Assembly (NCBI GenBank): GCA_020635565.1
Contig: JACJZN010000008.1
Coordinates: 1 to 64,000 of the forward strand
Direction of reading: 5' to 3'
Source: Flavobacteriales bacterium
Lineage (GTDB): Bacteria; Bacteroidota; Bacteroidia; Flavobacteriales_D; Parvicellaceae
Length of the DNA stretch: 64,000 nt
Shown here: one piece after another, positions 24,569 through 33,842 of the stretch
How the letters are laid out: every line of letters begins with the position of its first letter
Numbering within the stretch: position 1 is the stretch's first letter
Made by a program: the position numbers and the translations under genes
The notes under the pieces: model-generated
What the model saw: only the letters and a program-made list of their open reading frames with translations
Told to the model about the DNA's origin: nothing
The model's database searches: none

Positions 24569-25722
24569 ACCTTTCTCAACGATATCGTTAAATAAGGCTC
24601 CTCATAATGATGACCAACCAAGGTCATGTAGTTAGCAAACTTGGGCAGGAACATGGATTTTCTTCTGTTGTTGATGTCAATGATCAACTCATCTCCGAAT
24701 TTACGCAGTTCAAAGTCTTCATTCTTAATAAATGGAATGCGCAATTTAACCTCATATCCATCCTCCAGATTAGTTACCTCTATTGGTTTTTCTTGGTGAT
24801 AAACCTGAGATGGATCACTGTCTTTGTAAATGGTTTCGCCTATTTTTTCTAATAACTTGATCCCGAAAACTTCATCACCTTGATGAGGAACTTTGAAGAT
24901 AGGCAGTGGTTCGAAACTCTCCTCTATTTCCTCCAGATAGCTGATCTGCTTGAAGATGTATGTCTTCAACCATTCATCATTTACGGCTGGAATGACTCTG
25001 TTCACGACCACTGCATCCACATTGTATCCATAAAGTTGTAAATAGGAATAGGCTCTTTTGGCTTCCTGAACGACCATTCTCTCTGGGTTGGCCACTATTC
25101 TGATCGAAGTGATCTCAGGGTCAAGGAATACTTGCTGAATGAATTCCAGTTTATCGAAAAGTGTCTGCATTTCATCATATCCTTTATCCAACGGGATTCC
25201 AGTTGTAGTTCTTACCACTTTACCCAGCGTTCTGATTGCAAATTTCTGCCCTGGAAAAGCTTTGGTCAACCAGGATTTGGTCACCTGAGGTAAGCTCAGT
25301 AAAGTCAAAGTTTCTCCAGTCGGAGCGCTATCGATAACGATCACGTCAAACATCTTGTCACGATAGAATTTTTCGATCCAAAGAAAAGCAGCTCCTTCTT
25401 CCATTCCAGGTAAAACAGACAATTCATCTGCGATCACATTGTCCACTCCCTGAAATTTGAAGATAGCACGCATCATTTCCTTCATGTTGCCCCAATACTT
25501 CTTCATGGAATAGTACACGTCAAACTCCATGCACCAAAGGTTCTCATGTATTTCGGTAGGCTCTGGAGTGAGGTCCATGTCCATAGCGTCAGATAGACTA
25601 TGAGCAGGGTCTGTAGAGATAACTAATGTCTTTTTACCTTGCTTTGCACACTGGATTGCGGTTGCAGCAGCGGTAGTTGTTTTGCCTACTCCTCCTTTTC
25701 CAGTGAATAGAATAATACGCAT
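24565..25722 (-). CDS. ArsA/Get3-like ATPase with C-terminal HSP20-like domain
   Basis: A 385-residue P-loop ATPase. The deviant Walker A is FTGKGGVGKTTTAAA (residues 5-19), switch I follows with VISTDPAHSLSDAMDM, and switch II with VIDSAPTGETLTLL. The last 75 residues (YEVKLRIPFIKNEDFELRK, DELIIDINNRR, MTLVGHHYEEPYL) form a small beta-sandwich like the HSP20-type domain attached to many bacterial ArsA-like proteins. No arsenite metal-site cysteines are evident and no arsB or arsR is nearby, so arsenic resistance is unlikely; a chaperone-like or membrane-protein role is more plausible. It shares one base with the pheS stop. Confidence 0.85.
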   Translation of the reverse strand: MRIILFTGKGGVGKTTTAAATAIQCAKQGKKTLVISTDPAHSLSDAMDMDLTPEPTEIHENLWCMEFDVYYSMKKYWGNMKEMMRAIFKFQGVDNVIADELSVLPGMEEGAAFLWIEKFYRDKMFDVIVIDSAPTGETLTLLSLPQVTKSWLTKAFPGQKFAIRTLGKVVRTTTGIPLDKGYDEMQTLFDKLEFIQQVFLDPEITSIRIVANPERMVVQEAKRAYSYLQLYGYNVDAVVVNRVIPAVNDEWLKTYIFKQISYLEEIEESFEPLPIFKVPHQGDEVFGIKLLEKIGETIYKDSDPSQVYHQEKPIEVTNLEDGYEVKLRIPFIKNEDFELRKFGDELIIDINNRRKSMFLPKFANYMTLVGHHYEEPYLTISLRKV

Positions 25723-26738
25723 TAATAGGCTGATTTAAATTGATTCAAGAATCTTAAATCGTTCTCAAAGAAATGTCTCAGATCGTTGATCTGATATTTA
25801 AGCATGGTGATCCTTTCGATTCCCATTCCGAATGCAAAACCAGAATATACCGTTGAATCGATTCCACAATTTTCCAAAACGTTGGGATCAACCATTCCAC
25901 ATCCCATGATCTCCAAAAATCCCGTATGCTTACAAACGTTACACCCCTTGCCATTACAGATCTGACAGGATACATCCACCTCAGCGCTTGGTTCTGTGAA
26001 TGGGAAATAGGAAGGTCTTAAACGAATTTCCGTATTTTCTCCAAACATCTCCTTGGCGAAGTAAAGTAGGGTTTGCTTAAGGTCCGCAAAAGATACTCCT
26101 TTATCAATGTATAGCCCTTCAACCTGATGGAAGATGCAATGTGCCCTCGCGGATATCGCTTCATTTCTGAATACTCTTCCCGGAGAAACAGTTCTAATAG
26201 GTGGAGTGGAGTTTTCCATTACTCTAACCTGCACGCTTGAAGTATGAGTCCTCAATGCAATCTCATCGTCTATAAAGAAAGTGTCCTGCATGTCTCTTGC
26301 AGGGTGTTCCGGAGGAAAGTTCAAAGCGGTAAAATTGTGAAAATCATCCTCGATCTCTGGTCCTTCGGATATAGAAAAACCTATTCTCGTGAAGATATCC
26401 AGTATCTCTTTTCTAACCACCGATAATGGGTGTCTGGCTCCTAAAGGAGTATATTCAGCAGGGCGTGTAAGATCCTGTTTTTCTTTGTTGCTAGTGGATG
26501 AAGATTCCAAACTGTCCTTGATCTCATTTACTTTTTCAAGAGCAGCAGTTTTTAAGGTATTTAGTTTTTGTCCGAATTCTTTCTTCTGTTCATTCGGTAC
26601 ATTTCTAAAATCACTCATAAGTGCAGTGATCTCACCTTTTTTTCCAAGAAGTCTAATTCTAAACTCCTCAACCTGATTCAGATCAGTAGCTGTAAATTTA
26701 GCTACCTCATCCAGTAGAATATCAACTTTCTCCAGCAT
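25722..26738 (-). CDS. pheS: Phenylalanyl-tRNA synthetase alpha subunit
   Basis: The 338-residue alpha subunit charges tRNA-Phe together with PheT (not in the window). It has the N-terminal coiled coil (1-85), motif 1 region TPLGARHPLS, motif 2 region VSPGRVFRNEAI, then FHQVEGLYIDKG, the zinc-ribbon-like CQICNGKGCNVCKHTG and motif 3 FAFGMGIERITMLKY. All key residues are in place. The following ArsA-like gene overlaps it by one base, which suggests cotranscription. It starts 2 bases after the stop of the upstream cyclophilin gene, so the three minus-strand genes form a tight run. Confidence 0.96.
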   Translation of the reverse strand: MLEKVDILLDEVAKFTATDLNQVEEFRIRLLGKKGEITALMSDFRNVPNEQKKEFGQKLNTLKTAALEKVNEIKDSLESSSTSNKEKQDLTRPAEYTPLGARHPLSVVRKEILDIFTRIGFSISEGPEIEDDFHNFTALNFPPEHPARDMQDTFFIDDEIALRTHTSSVQVRVMENSTPPIRTVSPGRVFRNEAISARAHCIFHQVEGLYIDKGVSFADLKQTLLYFAKEMFGENTEIRLRPSYFPFTEPSAEVDVSCQICNGKGCNVCKHTGFLEIMGCGMVDPNVLENCGIDSTVYSGFAFGMGIERITMLKYQINDLRHFFENDLRFLNQFKSAY

Positions 26739-26740
26739 GT

Positions 26741-27724
26741 TTACTTTACAATTTCCATAGATAGTATAACTACGTCTTCAACTGGTCTGTCACCAGGCGC
26801 AGTCTTTACGGTTCCCATTGCATCAACGATGTCAAGTCCTTCAATTACTTCTCCGAAAACAGTATAGTTGTTATCCAAGAAAGGTGTTCCACCTACAGTT
26901 GTATAGGTCTTGATCTGTTCTTCAGTATATTCAAAAGGAGTGTAATTTTCCATCGCTAACGGTTTGATCTCTTCGATCAACTCAGCGAAATCTTTTTCTG
27001 CTTTTTGTTGGTTTGCCTGATCTCCTGTTTGGTACAGTTTCTGACATTCAGTATATCGATTGATGTACTCTTTGTTTTCAGGATTTTGAAGGAAGGTTCC
27101 CAACATCATGTCTTCTTTTTGTTTGTTGGCATTTTGAACAATCGAATTCAATTGTACTTCAGAAGTCACTTTTCCGGTTACGATATAAAATTGTGAACCA
27201 CTTGATCTTTTCTCTGGATTGACATTGTCTCCCTGACGTGCGGCACAAAGCGCACCTTTTTTGTGATACAGTCCGTTTTGAATTTCATTTGGGATCGTGT
27301 ATCCTGGGCCTCCGCCTCCTAATTGTACATTTGGAGCAGCTCCCTTAGATTCAGGATCTCCACCCTGGATCATAAAATCTTTAATAACACGATGAAACAA
27401 TAACCCTTCATAAAAACCATCATTCACTAACTTGATGAAGTTGTCTCTGTGTAAAGGAGTTTCGTCATAAAGCTTCAAGGTTACATCTCCTTTATTTGTT
27501 TTCATTTTGATTTTTACGTCAGTCATTCCTGATGGAGGAATACTCGTATCCGTAATACCATTGGTTTCAATCAGATTACTTTCGACTTCAGTATCATTGG
27601 TTGAAGAAGTTTCAGTTGCAGTAGTATCCGATTCACTGTTTGTTTTTTCTTCAGAAGCCTGACAAGAAGCGTTTAGAAAAATAAGGGTTGAGCTAAGTAA
27701 TAGCGAGAAAAATGTAACTTTCAT
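26741..27724 (-). CDS. Cyclophilin-type peptidyl-prolyl isomerase, lipoprotein
   Basis: A 327-residue lipoprotein: the signal MKVTFFSLLLSSTLIFLNASC ends in lipobox LNASC. An acidic, Ser/Thr-rich linker (about 22-75) leads to the cyclophilin domain with FHRVIKDFMIQGGDPESKG, GGGPGYTIPNEI, GALCAARQGD, SSGSQFYIVTG and NNYTVFGEVIEG. The catalytic Arg of FHRV and the FxMQGGD-type strand are present. Between the two halves there is a helical insert of about 90 residues (NPENKEYINRYTECQKLY...), seen in some Bacteroidota cyclophilins. It probably folds proteins in the periplasm. Confidence 0.9.
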   Translation of the reverse strand: MKVTFFSLLLSSTLIFLNASCQASEEKTNSESDTTATETSSTNDTEVESNLIETNGITDTSIPPSGMTDVKIKMKTNKGDVTLKLYDETPLHRDNFIKLVNDGFYEGLLFHRVIKDFMIQGGDPESKGAAPNVQLGGGGPGYTIPNEIQNGLYHKKGALCAARQGDNVNPEKRSSGSQFYIVTGKVTSEVQLNSIVQNANKQKEDMMLGTFLQNPENKEYINRYTECQKLYQTGDQANQQKAEKDFAELIEEIKPLAMENYTPFEYTEEQIKTYTTVGGTPFLDNNYTVFGEVIEGLDIVDAMGTVKTAPGDRPVEDVVILSMEIVK

Positions 27725-27812
27725 TCTAAAAAATTGGTTTATTAGCAAGCAAAGATAAGCAACCATTAAAGAAAATTTCGTCTTATCCTTGAAAATTCTG
27801 AGAGAATTGTAC

Positions 27813-27820
27813 TAACTTTG
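27813..27820 (+). promoter_or_regulatory. -7 element before the small lipoprotein gene
   Basis: TAACTTTG fits TAnnTTTG; a TTG at 27788-27790 lies 22 bases upstream, an acceptable spacing for a -33 element in Bacteroidota. It drives the gene at 27844. Confidence 0.45.
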
Positions 27821-27843
27821 AATGACCTAAATTTGCTTTAAGC

Positions 27844-28209
27844 ATGAAAAAACTAATGAAATATAGTCTTGTGATGTTCCTTTTTATAGGAATTTCTACC
27901 TCTTTGTCTTCTTGTTACAAAAAGAAGGACACGATTGCTACATTGACTTTTGTAGACTCAAATGGAGACCCTGTTAATGGTCTTGAGATTACGGTGGATT
28001 ATGGAGATCCTAACGATGATGCTCATAGAGAGGGATTAACTCAAACAGGATCAACTGACGGATCAGGAAAAGTAACTTTTAATTTCAATGAACTTTACAA
28101 ATCAGGACAAGCAGGTGTTTTTGTTTTGGATGTATATGTGAACGGAACAGCGGTTGGAATTATCCGTGTAGAACAGGAAGAAACGGTTGAAGAGACTTAC
28201 GAGCTATAA
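27844..28209 (+). CDS. Small lipoprotein with a single Ig-like domain
   Basis: A 121-residue lipoprotein. The signal peptide ends in lipobox LSSC (Cys near 24), followed by YKKKD. The mature part (about 30-121) looks like a one-domain beta sandwich: ATLTFVDSNGDPVNGLEITV, then GSTDGSGKVTFNFNELY and GVFVLDVYVNGTAVGII, similar to carboxypeptidase-regulatory/Big-type domains. The gene has its own promoter and terminator and is monocistronic. Confidence 0.75.
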   Translation: MKKLMKYSLVMFLFIGISTSLSSCYKKKDTIATLTFVDSNGDPVNGLEITVDYGDPNDDAHREGLTQTGSTDGSGKVTFNFNELYKSGQAGVFVLDVYVNGTAVGIIRVEQEETVEETYEL

Positions 28210-28230
28210 CTAATACTACAATATTATGGA

Positions 28231-28258
28231 AAGCCGATCTAAACAGATCGGCTTTTTT
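28231..28258 (+). terminator. Strong terminator after the small lipoprotein gene
   Basis: AAGCCGATCT (28231-28240) and AGATCGGCTT (28245-28254) form a perfect 10-bp stem with loop AAAC, followed by T6. Confidence 0.9.
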
Positions 28259-28281
28259 GTTTACCATCTTTTGGATTTCGT

Positions 28282-28289
28282 TAACTTTG
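28282..28289 (+). promoter_or_regulatory. -7 element before the WG-repeat gene
   Basis: TAACTTTG with a TTTG at 28256-28259, 22 bases upstream. Transcription would start near 28296, so the ATG at 28295 could not be used and the ATG at 28307 is the likely start of the WG-repeat protein. Confidence 0.45.
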
Positions 28290-28306
28290 AGAACATGATT
28301 TACTCA

Positions 28307-30199
28307 ATGAAATATTTGTGGTTCGCAGTGGCTTGTTTGTTGCTGTTGAATGTTGGGGCTCAGCTAAGCCCGAAGCAAATGGAGGGTAAATGGGGGTTTG
28401 TAGATAAAGGTGGTGAGTGGGTGGTTAAACCAAAGTTTGATGAAGTAAAACCTTTTAAGGAGGATTATGCTGCCGTCCGAAAAGGAGATAAGTGGGGGTT
28501 TATTTTTGAGTCAGGAAAATATGCGATCAAACCACAATTCTCGAGTATTACGAGTTTCTCTGATGGTAAAGCTGGGGTAGTTTGGTCCAAGAAATCAAAT
28601 GGTCTTTGGGGATTCATCAATCGACAGGGTGAAATGATCATTGCTCCTTCATTTTCAGGCGTAAAACTCTTTTCAAATAATGAGTGTGAGGTAAAGTTGC
28701 CAGGGATGCTGCCTCATCAGGTCATCATAATAAATTCCGAAGGTAAGCAGATAGCTCCTCCTCACGTAAAACGGGAGAAGGTGAAAGACTATTATCACAT
28801 TACTTCTCAAAAAGAGAATAAGCAATATGTTTATTGTTATGTAGATAAAGATGGAGAATTGATGTCACCATGGTCTCTGGATGATTATGAATACGGTAAG
28901 AAACTTCAAAAAATCAAAGTAACTTCTGTAGACGATGAGAGTTTTGAACCGGATGAGATCCTTACCAGTCAATCATCGTTGTACTTGTATGCTTATCTCG
29001 ATGAAAATGGACAGGTTGCTTCTAATTGGTATCGTGAGATCAGAGAGTATCATCTAGGCTACGCTGTAGTAAGGAGAAATCATCGATACTGTTTTATGAA
29101 TCTTCAATTTGAGGAAGTTACTCCGTTGGATTTTAGTGAAGTCAGAAGATTGAACGATGAGTACTGTGTGGCGCAAGTATCTGAGGAAAGTTTTGTGTTA
29201 CTTAATTATAAAGGAGAAAGGATAGGAAAGGAGTTTCATGGCTATGACATCTTTGATGAAGATTATTTAATTGGTTACTCTTTGGAGGATATTGCTGGCG
29301 ATCGACAATATAAAATGGCACTTTTCGATTATGACGGTAATCAGAAGTCAGGATGGTATCTGAAGATCTATCCAAAAAGTGATTTCTTTTATAGAGTCTT
29401 GGATGGTGATTATGTGAATACAGGAAAAGGTCCAGAGTATAAAACTTACTACAATTATATCGTGGATAGTACAGGAGAGGTGCTTACACATTGGCGTCCT
29501 ACCCATGAGATCCGCTTTGAAGTTGAAGAGTTTGCGTTAATGGATAGTGTCTATCAATTCCTACATCAGCCAAAAAGTGGGTTCTATATTGAGGAATCAT
29601 TTTTTCAATCCACATTTCTTTATGACCTCGAGATTGATGGAAAAGTACTTCGCTTCAATGGCGGGGACTTCTACGATGGAATGGCCATGGTTTCTAACTA
29701 TCTGACAACGGATACGATCGTTAGGGAGGTGAATGGGATTACCTTTAAGATTCCAAATGTAAGGTATGGTTTCATGGATTGGAATGGAGATTTGAGACTT
29801 CCTTGTAAATTGGAGTATACTTCGAGTATGACGAATGGTAAGGCTGTGTTTAGGAAAGATGGGAAATTTGGAGTGATCAACTATAAGGGCAGCATTTCAA
29901 TGAAGCCAAAATATGATCTTGTGGGAAATTTTGGAAATGGTCTGGCTCCTTGCTATAAGGATACAGCGTGGTGCTTTATTAATTTTCAGGGTAAAGAGGA
30001 GATCCCAGCTAAGTTCGATGATGTACGACCATTTAAACATGGATATGCAGCTGTGAAAATCGATAAGAAGTGGGGTTTGATTGATACCAGAGGACATGAG
30101 GTACTCAAATTCAAATATAAAAAACCACCTGAAGCCTTGAGTAGAGATAGGATCAAAGTATTAATTGACGGAGTCGGATATGATATCATCACGCTTTAA
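28307..30199 (+). CDS. Secreted WG-repeat protein
   Basis: A 630-residue protein with a signal peptide (MKYLWFAVACLLLLNVGAQ). It consists of WG repeats: KWGFVDKGGEWVVKPKFDEV, KWGFIFESGKYAIKPQFSSI, LWGFINRQGEMIIAPSFSGV near the start and FGVINYKGSISMKPKYDLV, KWGLIDTRGHEVLKF near the end. The middle (about 150-480) is more degenerate. WG repeats are common in Bacteroidota exported proteins and probably form a beta-propeller-like or solenoid fold; the function is unknown. The start is set by the -7 element at 28282. The 3' end overlaps the convergent ligase gene by 39 bases. Confidence 0.88.
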   Translation: MKYLWFAVACLLLLNVGAQLSPKQMEGKWGFVDKGGEWVVKPKFDEVKPFKEDYAAVRKGDKWGFIFESGKYAIKPQFSSITSFSDGKAGVVWSKKSNGLWGFINRQGEMIIAPSFSGVKLFSNNECEVKLPGMLPHQVIIINSEGKQIAPPHVKREKVKDYYHITSQKENKQYVYCYVDKDGELMSPWSLDDYEYGKKLQKIKVTSVDDESFEPDEILTSQSSLYLYAYLDENGQVASNWYREIREYHLGYAVVRRNHRYCFMNLQFEEVTPLDFSEVRRLNDEYCVAQVSEESFVLLNYKGERIGKEFHGYDIFDEDYLIGYSLEDIAGDRQYKMALFDYDGNQKSGWYLKIYPKSDFFYRVLDGDYVNTGKGPEYKTYYNYIVDSTGEVLTHWRPTHEIRFEVEEFALMDSVYQFLHQPKSGFYIEESFFQSTFLYDLEIDGKVLRFNGGDFYDGMAMVSNYLTTDTIVREVNGITFKIPNVRYGFMDWNGDLRLPCKLEYTSSMTNGKAVFRKDGKFGVINYKGSISMKPKYDLVGNFGNGLAPCYKDTAWCFINFQGKEEIPAKFDDVRPFKHGYAAVKIDKKWGLIDTRGHEVLKFKYKKPPEALSRDRIKVLIDGVGYDIITL

Positions 30200-31732
30200 A
30201 GGGAGATCGCTGAGATAGATCAAACTGTAGAAGAGCGCCATAAAAGTAACCCCTGCTTGTCTATTAAGCATGTCGTCAGATACGAAACCGATCACTATGA
30301 TCACCAGAAATAAGGTGCTAAGTAAAGATGTTGGACTTTTAATGACTGGATAGGAAAGTAAAAACATGATCAAAATGAAACCAACTGCCCCAAAGCAAAC
30401 CAGAAAGGATAAGAACTGATTGTGAGCTCTTAAGCGATTTTCCTGATCCAGAAGACTATTATTTTTTTCATAATAGGATAGGTACTCAGATTCTTCAGAC
30501 CCAATTGTTACCCCAAATAGCGGATTGTTTTTAAAGATATTCCAACCTGCATCCAAATAATAGAGACGCTGAACTAAGGAATGTCCATTTGGGTTCATCT
30601 GATACTTATACATCTGATATTCTAGTAGTGTTTCCTGTATTCTTGCTTCGAGTCCGGTCTCAGGGGGTAGTATCGATGAGATGCCATTCTCAATGTTCTC
30701 TATGTCTTCGTCAGTTAACTGCTGAATACCCTCGGCATCCTTCATAAGACCTTTGGATGTCATATATCTCAAAATGGTTCCTTGAATTCGCTGCCCTTTT
30801 TTATCTAACGAGTCGATCGGGATAATACTTCGGGAATTCCATCCATCTTCCACCTCAATTGGGCAATAATTCATGTAGAGGGGATATCCATTTTCATAGA
30901 TCTCTATCTCGGGGTAATGTTCATAGAGATTCATTTTTGCGGTGTACTTAGGAGGGTTTTCTAGAACTCCTTCTCTTGGCGTTGTAAACGTATTGAATTC
31001 AATATATAATTTTCCAATAACCAGTAGAGTACTTAATGCAATTGCAATCAGTGAAGAATAATAGATCCATTGAGTTTTACTTTTTCTGGAAATTGAGATA
31101 AGTGATAAAATAATTGCGATTGCTCCCGCTAAATATCCAGTTCCTGAACCAAGGATCTTGATGAAAAAGAGAAAATAAAAAATCACAAAAAGGTATCCCC
31201 ACTTCAGGTTATTTTTGGTGTTGTTCAATAAATAGGCCGAAATGCCTATGCCAAAACCAAGGAAAAGCCCCAAACGTATGTGAGAGATAAATCGTGATAG
31301 ATCTCTGTAATTCTCATAATCATGATGGTAAAATTTGTAAAATCCAACTCCTGCACTTGTGATTAACCCGAGAAGAAATAATTGTAAAATGATCTGAATT
31401 TCTTTCCAAACTAATTTTTTTGATGTTCCAATTGTAATTGGTAATGCTAGGAGAGGAAGTTTTCTTCTAAGATCATCCAACGTTATTTCAAGGTTGTCAG
31501 AAAATAGTCCCCATAGAATGTGTATTAAAAAGAAACAGAGGAAGACTAAAGGAATGAACTTTCTATCCTTTAGGATATGCCATTTTTCTTTGAATTTTCC
31601 TTCCAAAATCCAATTGGCAGAAATAGCAATCACTCCTATACTCATAAGCGATTTGCCCATGGAAAGTCCAAAGGCGATCAAACCTATGAAAAGGACATAT
31701 AGTAGTCGATGAGGAAACTTCGGATGGATCAC
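30161..31732 (-). CDS. O-antigen-ligase/polymerase-like membrane protein
   Basis: A 523-residue polytopic protein with about 11 membrane segments. A large hydrophilic loop (about 240-430) carries the family motif RLRAHNQFLSFLVCFG right after it, with the His and Asn typical of the Wzy/WaaL-type O-antigen ligase family. It probably joins or polymerises surface glycan at the periplasmic face. No other surface-glycan genes are next to it; the glycosyltransferase at 52595 is far away. It follows the protease gene by 12 bases. Confidence 0.8.
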   Translation of the reverse strand: MIHPKFPHRLLYVLFIGLIAFGLSMGKSLMSIGVIAISANWILEGKFKEKWHILKDRKFIPLVFLCFFLIHILWGLFSDNLEITLDDLRRKLPLLALPITIGTSKKLVWKEIQIILQLFLLGLITSAGVGFYKFYHHDYENYRDLSRFISHIRLGLFLGFGIGISAYLLNNTKNNLKWGYLFVIFYFLFFIKILGSGTGYLAGAIAIILSLISISRKSKTQWIYYSSLIAIALSTLLVIGKLYIEFNTFTTPREGVLENPPKYTAKMNLYEHYPEIEIYENGYPLYMNYCPIEVEDGWNSRSIIPIDSLDKKGQRIQGTILRYMTSKGLMKDAEGIQQLTDEDIENIENGISSILPPETGLEARIQETLLEYQMYKYQMNPNGHSLVQRLYYLDAGWNIFKNNPLFGVTIGSEESEYLSYYEKNNSLLDQENRLRAHNQFLSFLVCFGAVGFILIMFLLSYPVIKSPTSLLSTLFLVIIVIGFVSDDMLNRQAGVTFMALFYSLIYLSDLPLKRDDIISDSVN

Positions 31733-31744
31733 GCCTAATTAACG

Positions 31745-33409
31745 CTATTCACCTGATAATATTTTGCTGTAGCGTCCTGAATCATTCAGTACTTCTAGAG
31801 CAATTGAAATGTATTCATCCTGATCCAAAGCATTTTCAAGTCGGCCTGAAGAATAGTAGTATCTTGAAACAATTTCACTCTCTAATATTTCTTTGATCTC
31901 GTCCTTATATCTCATCAGATCAGATTCTAAACTTGGAGTCAGTTTGATGAAAAGTGCTTCAAATTCTTCTTTCGAATCTTCGTAATATTTCTCGTCTTTT
32001 GCGATCTCTTTTAATTCATTCATGAGTTCCATTGACTGAGAGGTATGGTGAACATCCTTAAGTTTTACAAAGTTCACAAAATCGATGTACTCTTGATCTG
32101 ATAATCGGAAGGATTTTGCTTTATCAATGGAAGTATGCTTGGTTTCATATTCGGTAGCAAAATCAAAGATATGATGGCCAATCACGAGTTCAGTTGATAG
32201 AACGCTCAGGAATTCGGCAGGAATCTGAACATCTGGATCCACGCCTCTACCGTCCTTAACTTCACGACCATTTTTGGTTTTGAATGTTGCGATCAAACTG
32301 TCATGTACTTCTGCCACTTCTCCCAATTCATTTTTGTTGGAATAATCCAGTTTCTGGATACATCTTCCGCTTGGAGTGTAATACTTCGCCACGGTTAATT
32401 TGACCATGCTTCCAAACTCCAGATCCTTTGTCTGTTGAACGAGTCCTTTTCCATAGCTTGTTTCACCTACAATTACCGCTCGATCCAGATCTTGCAAGCT
32501 TCCACTTACGATCTCACTTGCCGAAGCAGAATGATCATCGATCAATACAACTATAGGCATGTTCACATCAATCGGATTGTTGAGCGTCTTATATTCACGA
32601 TTCATCTCACTCAATCTGCCTTTTGTTTCTACAACTAATTCGCCTTTTGGAACAAAGAAATTAACAATGTTTACTGCTTCATGAAGCAAACCTCCACCAT
32701 TACCTCTAAGGTCAAAAACTAATTGAGTCATGCCGCTGGAATCGATCAAATGATGAATAGCACTACCTACTTCCTGACTGGCGGTCTGCGTGAATGAGTT
32801 TAATTTCACATATCCAGTCTTATCATCCAGCATGCCAAAATAGGGTACATCTGGCACCTTGATCTCTTCTCTTTTCAAGGTCACTTCATTGATGATGGTT
32901 CCTCTTTTGTATTTTATTGTTACATCCGTTCCTGGACCTCCTTTAAGATATAAACTCATGTCTGGAACTTCTTTGTCTGTAACGTCTTCACCATCCACTT
33001 CAAGAAGTATATCACCTGCTTTGAGCCCAGCTTTTGCCGCTGGAGAATTTTCATACGGTTCAGAAATAACAATATAATCACCGTGTTTCTGGATCAAAGA
33101 ACCAATGCCTCCATATTGACCAGTAGTCATGTATCTGTAATCTTCTATTTTACTTTGCGGAATGTATACGGTGTATGGATCTAGTGATGCTAACATAGCA
33201 TCAATTCCTGTCTTCATTAATTTACCTGGAACCGGTTCGTCTACATAATAAGTGTTTAATTTTTCGTAAACACCGGTCATTACGCGGATGTTCTTAGAGA
33301 TCTCAAAAAGGTTCTCGTCATTCTCATTGAGCACACGAGTGGAAGTAAATATTACTCCACCGGAGATGATCGTTAGTAGAAGTAGGAGGTATGTTAGTTT
33401 TTTATTCAT
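31745..33409 (-). CDS. C-terminal processing protease (S41 family) with PDZ domain
   Basis: A 554-residue S41A protease. A signal anchor (about 5-25) is followed by a PDZ domain (about 95-175: GGIGSLIQKHGDYIV, SPAAKAGLKAGDILLEVDGEDV). The protease core has LVFDLRGNGGG, the nucleophile Ser in DDHSASASEIVSG (about 297) and the general-base Lys in GETSYGKGLVQ (about 321). A C-terminal helical extension (about 400-554) is usual for Bacteroidota members. It trims envelope proteins in the periplasm. It overlaps rnpA by 8 bases. Confidence 0.93.
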   Translation of the reverse strand: MNKKLTYLLLLLTIISGGVIFTSTRVLNENDENLFEISKNIRVMTGVYEKLNTYYVDEPVPGKLMKTGIDAMLASLDPYTVYIPQSKIEDYRYMTTGQYGGIGSLIQKHGDYIVISEPYENSPAAKAGLKAGDILLEVDGEDVTDKEVPDMSLYLKGGPGTDVTIKYKRGTIINEVTLKREEIKVPDVPYFGMLDDKTGYVKLNSFTQTASQEVGSAIHHLIDSSGMTQLVFDLRGNGGGLLHEAVNIVNFFVPKGELVVETKGRLSEMNREYKTLNNPIDVNMPIVVLIDDHSASASEIVSGSLQDLDRAVIVGETSYGKGLVQQTKDLEFGSMVKLTVAKYYTPSGRCIQKLDYSNKNELGEVAEVHDSLIATFKTKNGREVKDGRGVDPDVQIPAEFLSVLSTELVIGHHIFDFATEYETKHTSIDKAKSFRLSDQEYIDFVNFVKLKDVHHTSQSMELMNELKEIAKDEKYYEDSKEEFEALFIKLTPSLESDLMRYKDEIKEILESEIVSRYYYSSGRLENALDQDEYISIALEVLNDSGRYSKILSGE

Positions 33410-33782
33410 GATTTTGGCAATTCTCGATCAGTTTTTCCATTGCTTTCTGAAGCTTTGCATGTATAACGGACGAATCCACGATTTCGTTACCGATAAAGAT
33501 AAAAGCAATGTTAAAATATGTTATGTCGTTTTCTTTAAGTTCATTAAGCATGTGTTTATTCAATCGATAAGCCTCTCGCATTCTGCGCTTGATCAAATTG
33601 CGGTCAACTGCTTTTTTCATATTTCTTTTAGGGCAACCAATGAGTACCTGATGATTTGATCTTTCATTTGGCTGCCACAGAACCTTAATTGGAAACAGGG
33701 TCATTCTCTTTCCTTTCCCAAACAGAGCTGAGATCTCCTTTTCAGAAGTGAGCTTTTCAGATTTGGGAAAATTGAAGTTCAT
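33402..33782 (-). CDS. rnpA: Ribonuclease P protein component
   Basis: The 126-residue protein partner of RNase P RNA, which matures the 5' end of tRNA. Conserved features: the start region SEKLTSEKEISALFGKG, the QVLIGCPKRNMKKAVDRNLIKRR stretch containing the RNR-like motif (RNLIKRRMREAYR), and the helical end. rpmH, its usual neighbour, is not adjacent; instead the S41 protease gene overlaps its 3' end by 8 bases. The RNA partner rnpB lies 9 kb away at 42375. Confidence 0.92.
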   Translation of the reverse strand: MNFNFPKSEKLTSEKEISALFGKGKRMTLFPIKVLWQPNERSNHQVLIGCPKRNMKKAVDRNLIKRRMREAYRLNKHMLNELKENDITYFNIAFIFIGNEIVDSSVIHAKLQKAMEKLIENCQNHE

Positions 33783-33798
33783 GATACAAAAAAATAAA

Positions 33799-33822
33799 AA
33801 AGGTCGGCATAAACCGACCTTT
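33799..33822 (-). terminator. Terminator after hemD
   Basis: AAAGGTCGG (33799-33807) and CCGACCTTT (33814-33822) form a perfect 9-bp stem. On the minus strand it is followed by a T-rich run broken by one A. It separates hemD from rnpA. Confidence 0.85.
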
Positions 33823-33842
33823 CTCTATGAATTTGTTCACGT

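Noticed and set aside
24579..24590. Palindrome AACGATATCGTT between rnr and the ArsA-like gene
   Set aside because: No T-run follows and it is within coding sequence; a random 12-mer palindrome is possible.
24565..25722. Arsenic resistance operon
   Set aside because: The ArsA-like ATPase has no arsB, arsC or arsR neighbour and the cysteines for arsenite binding are not evident; it lies with pheS.
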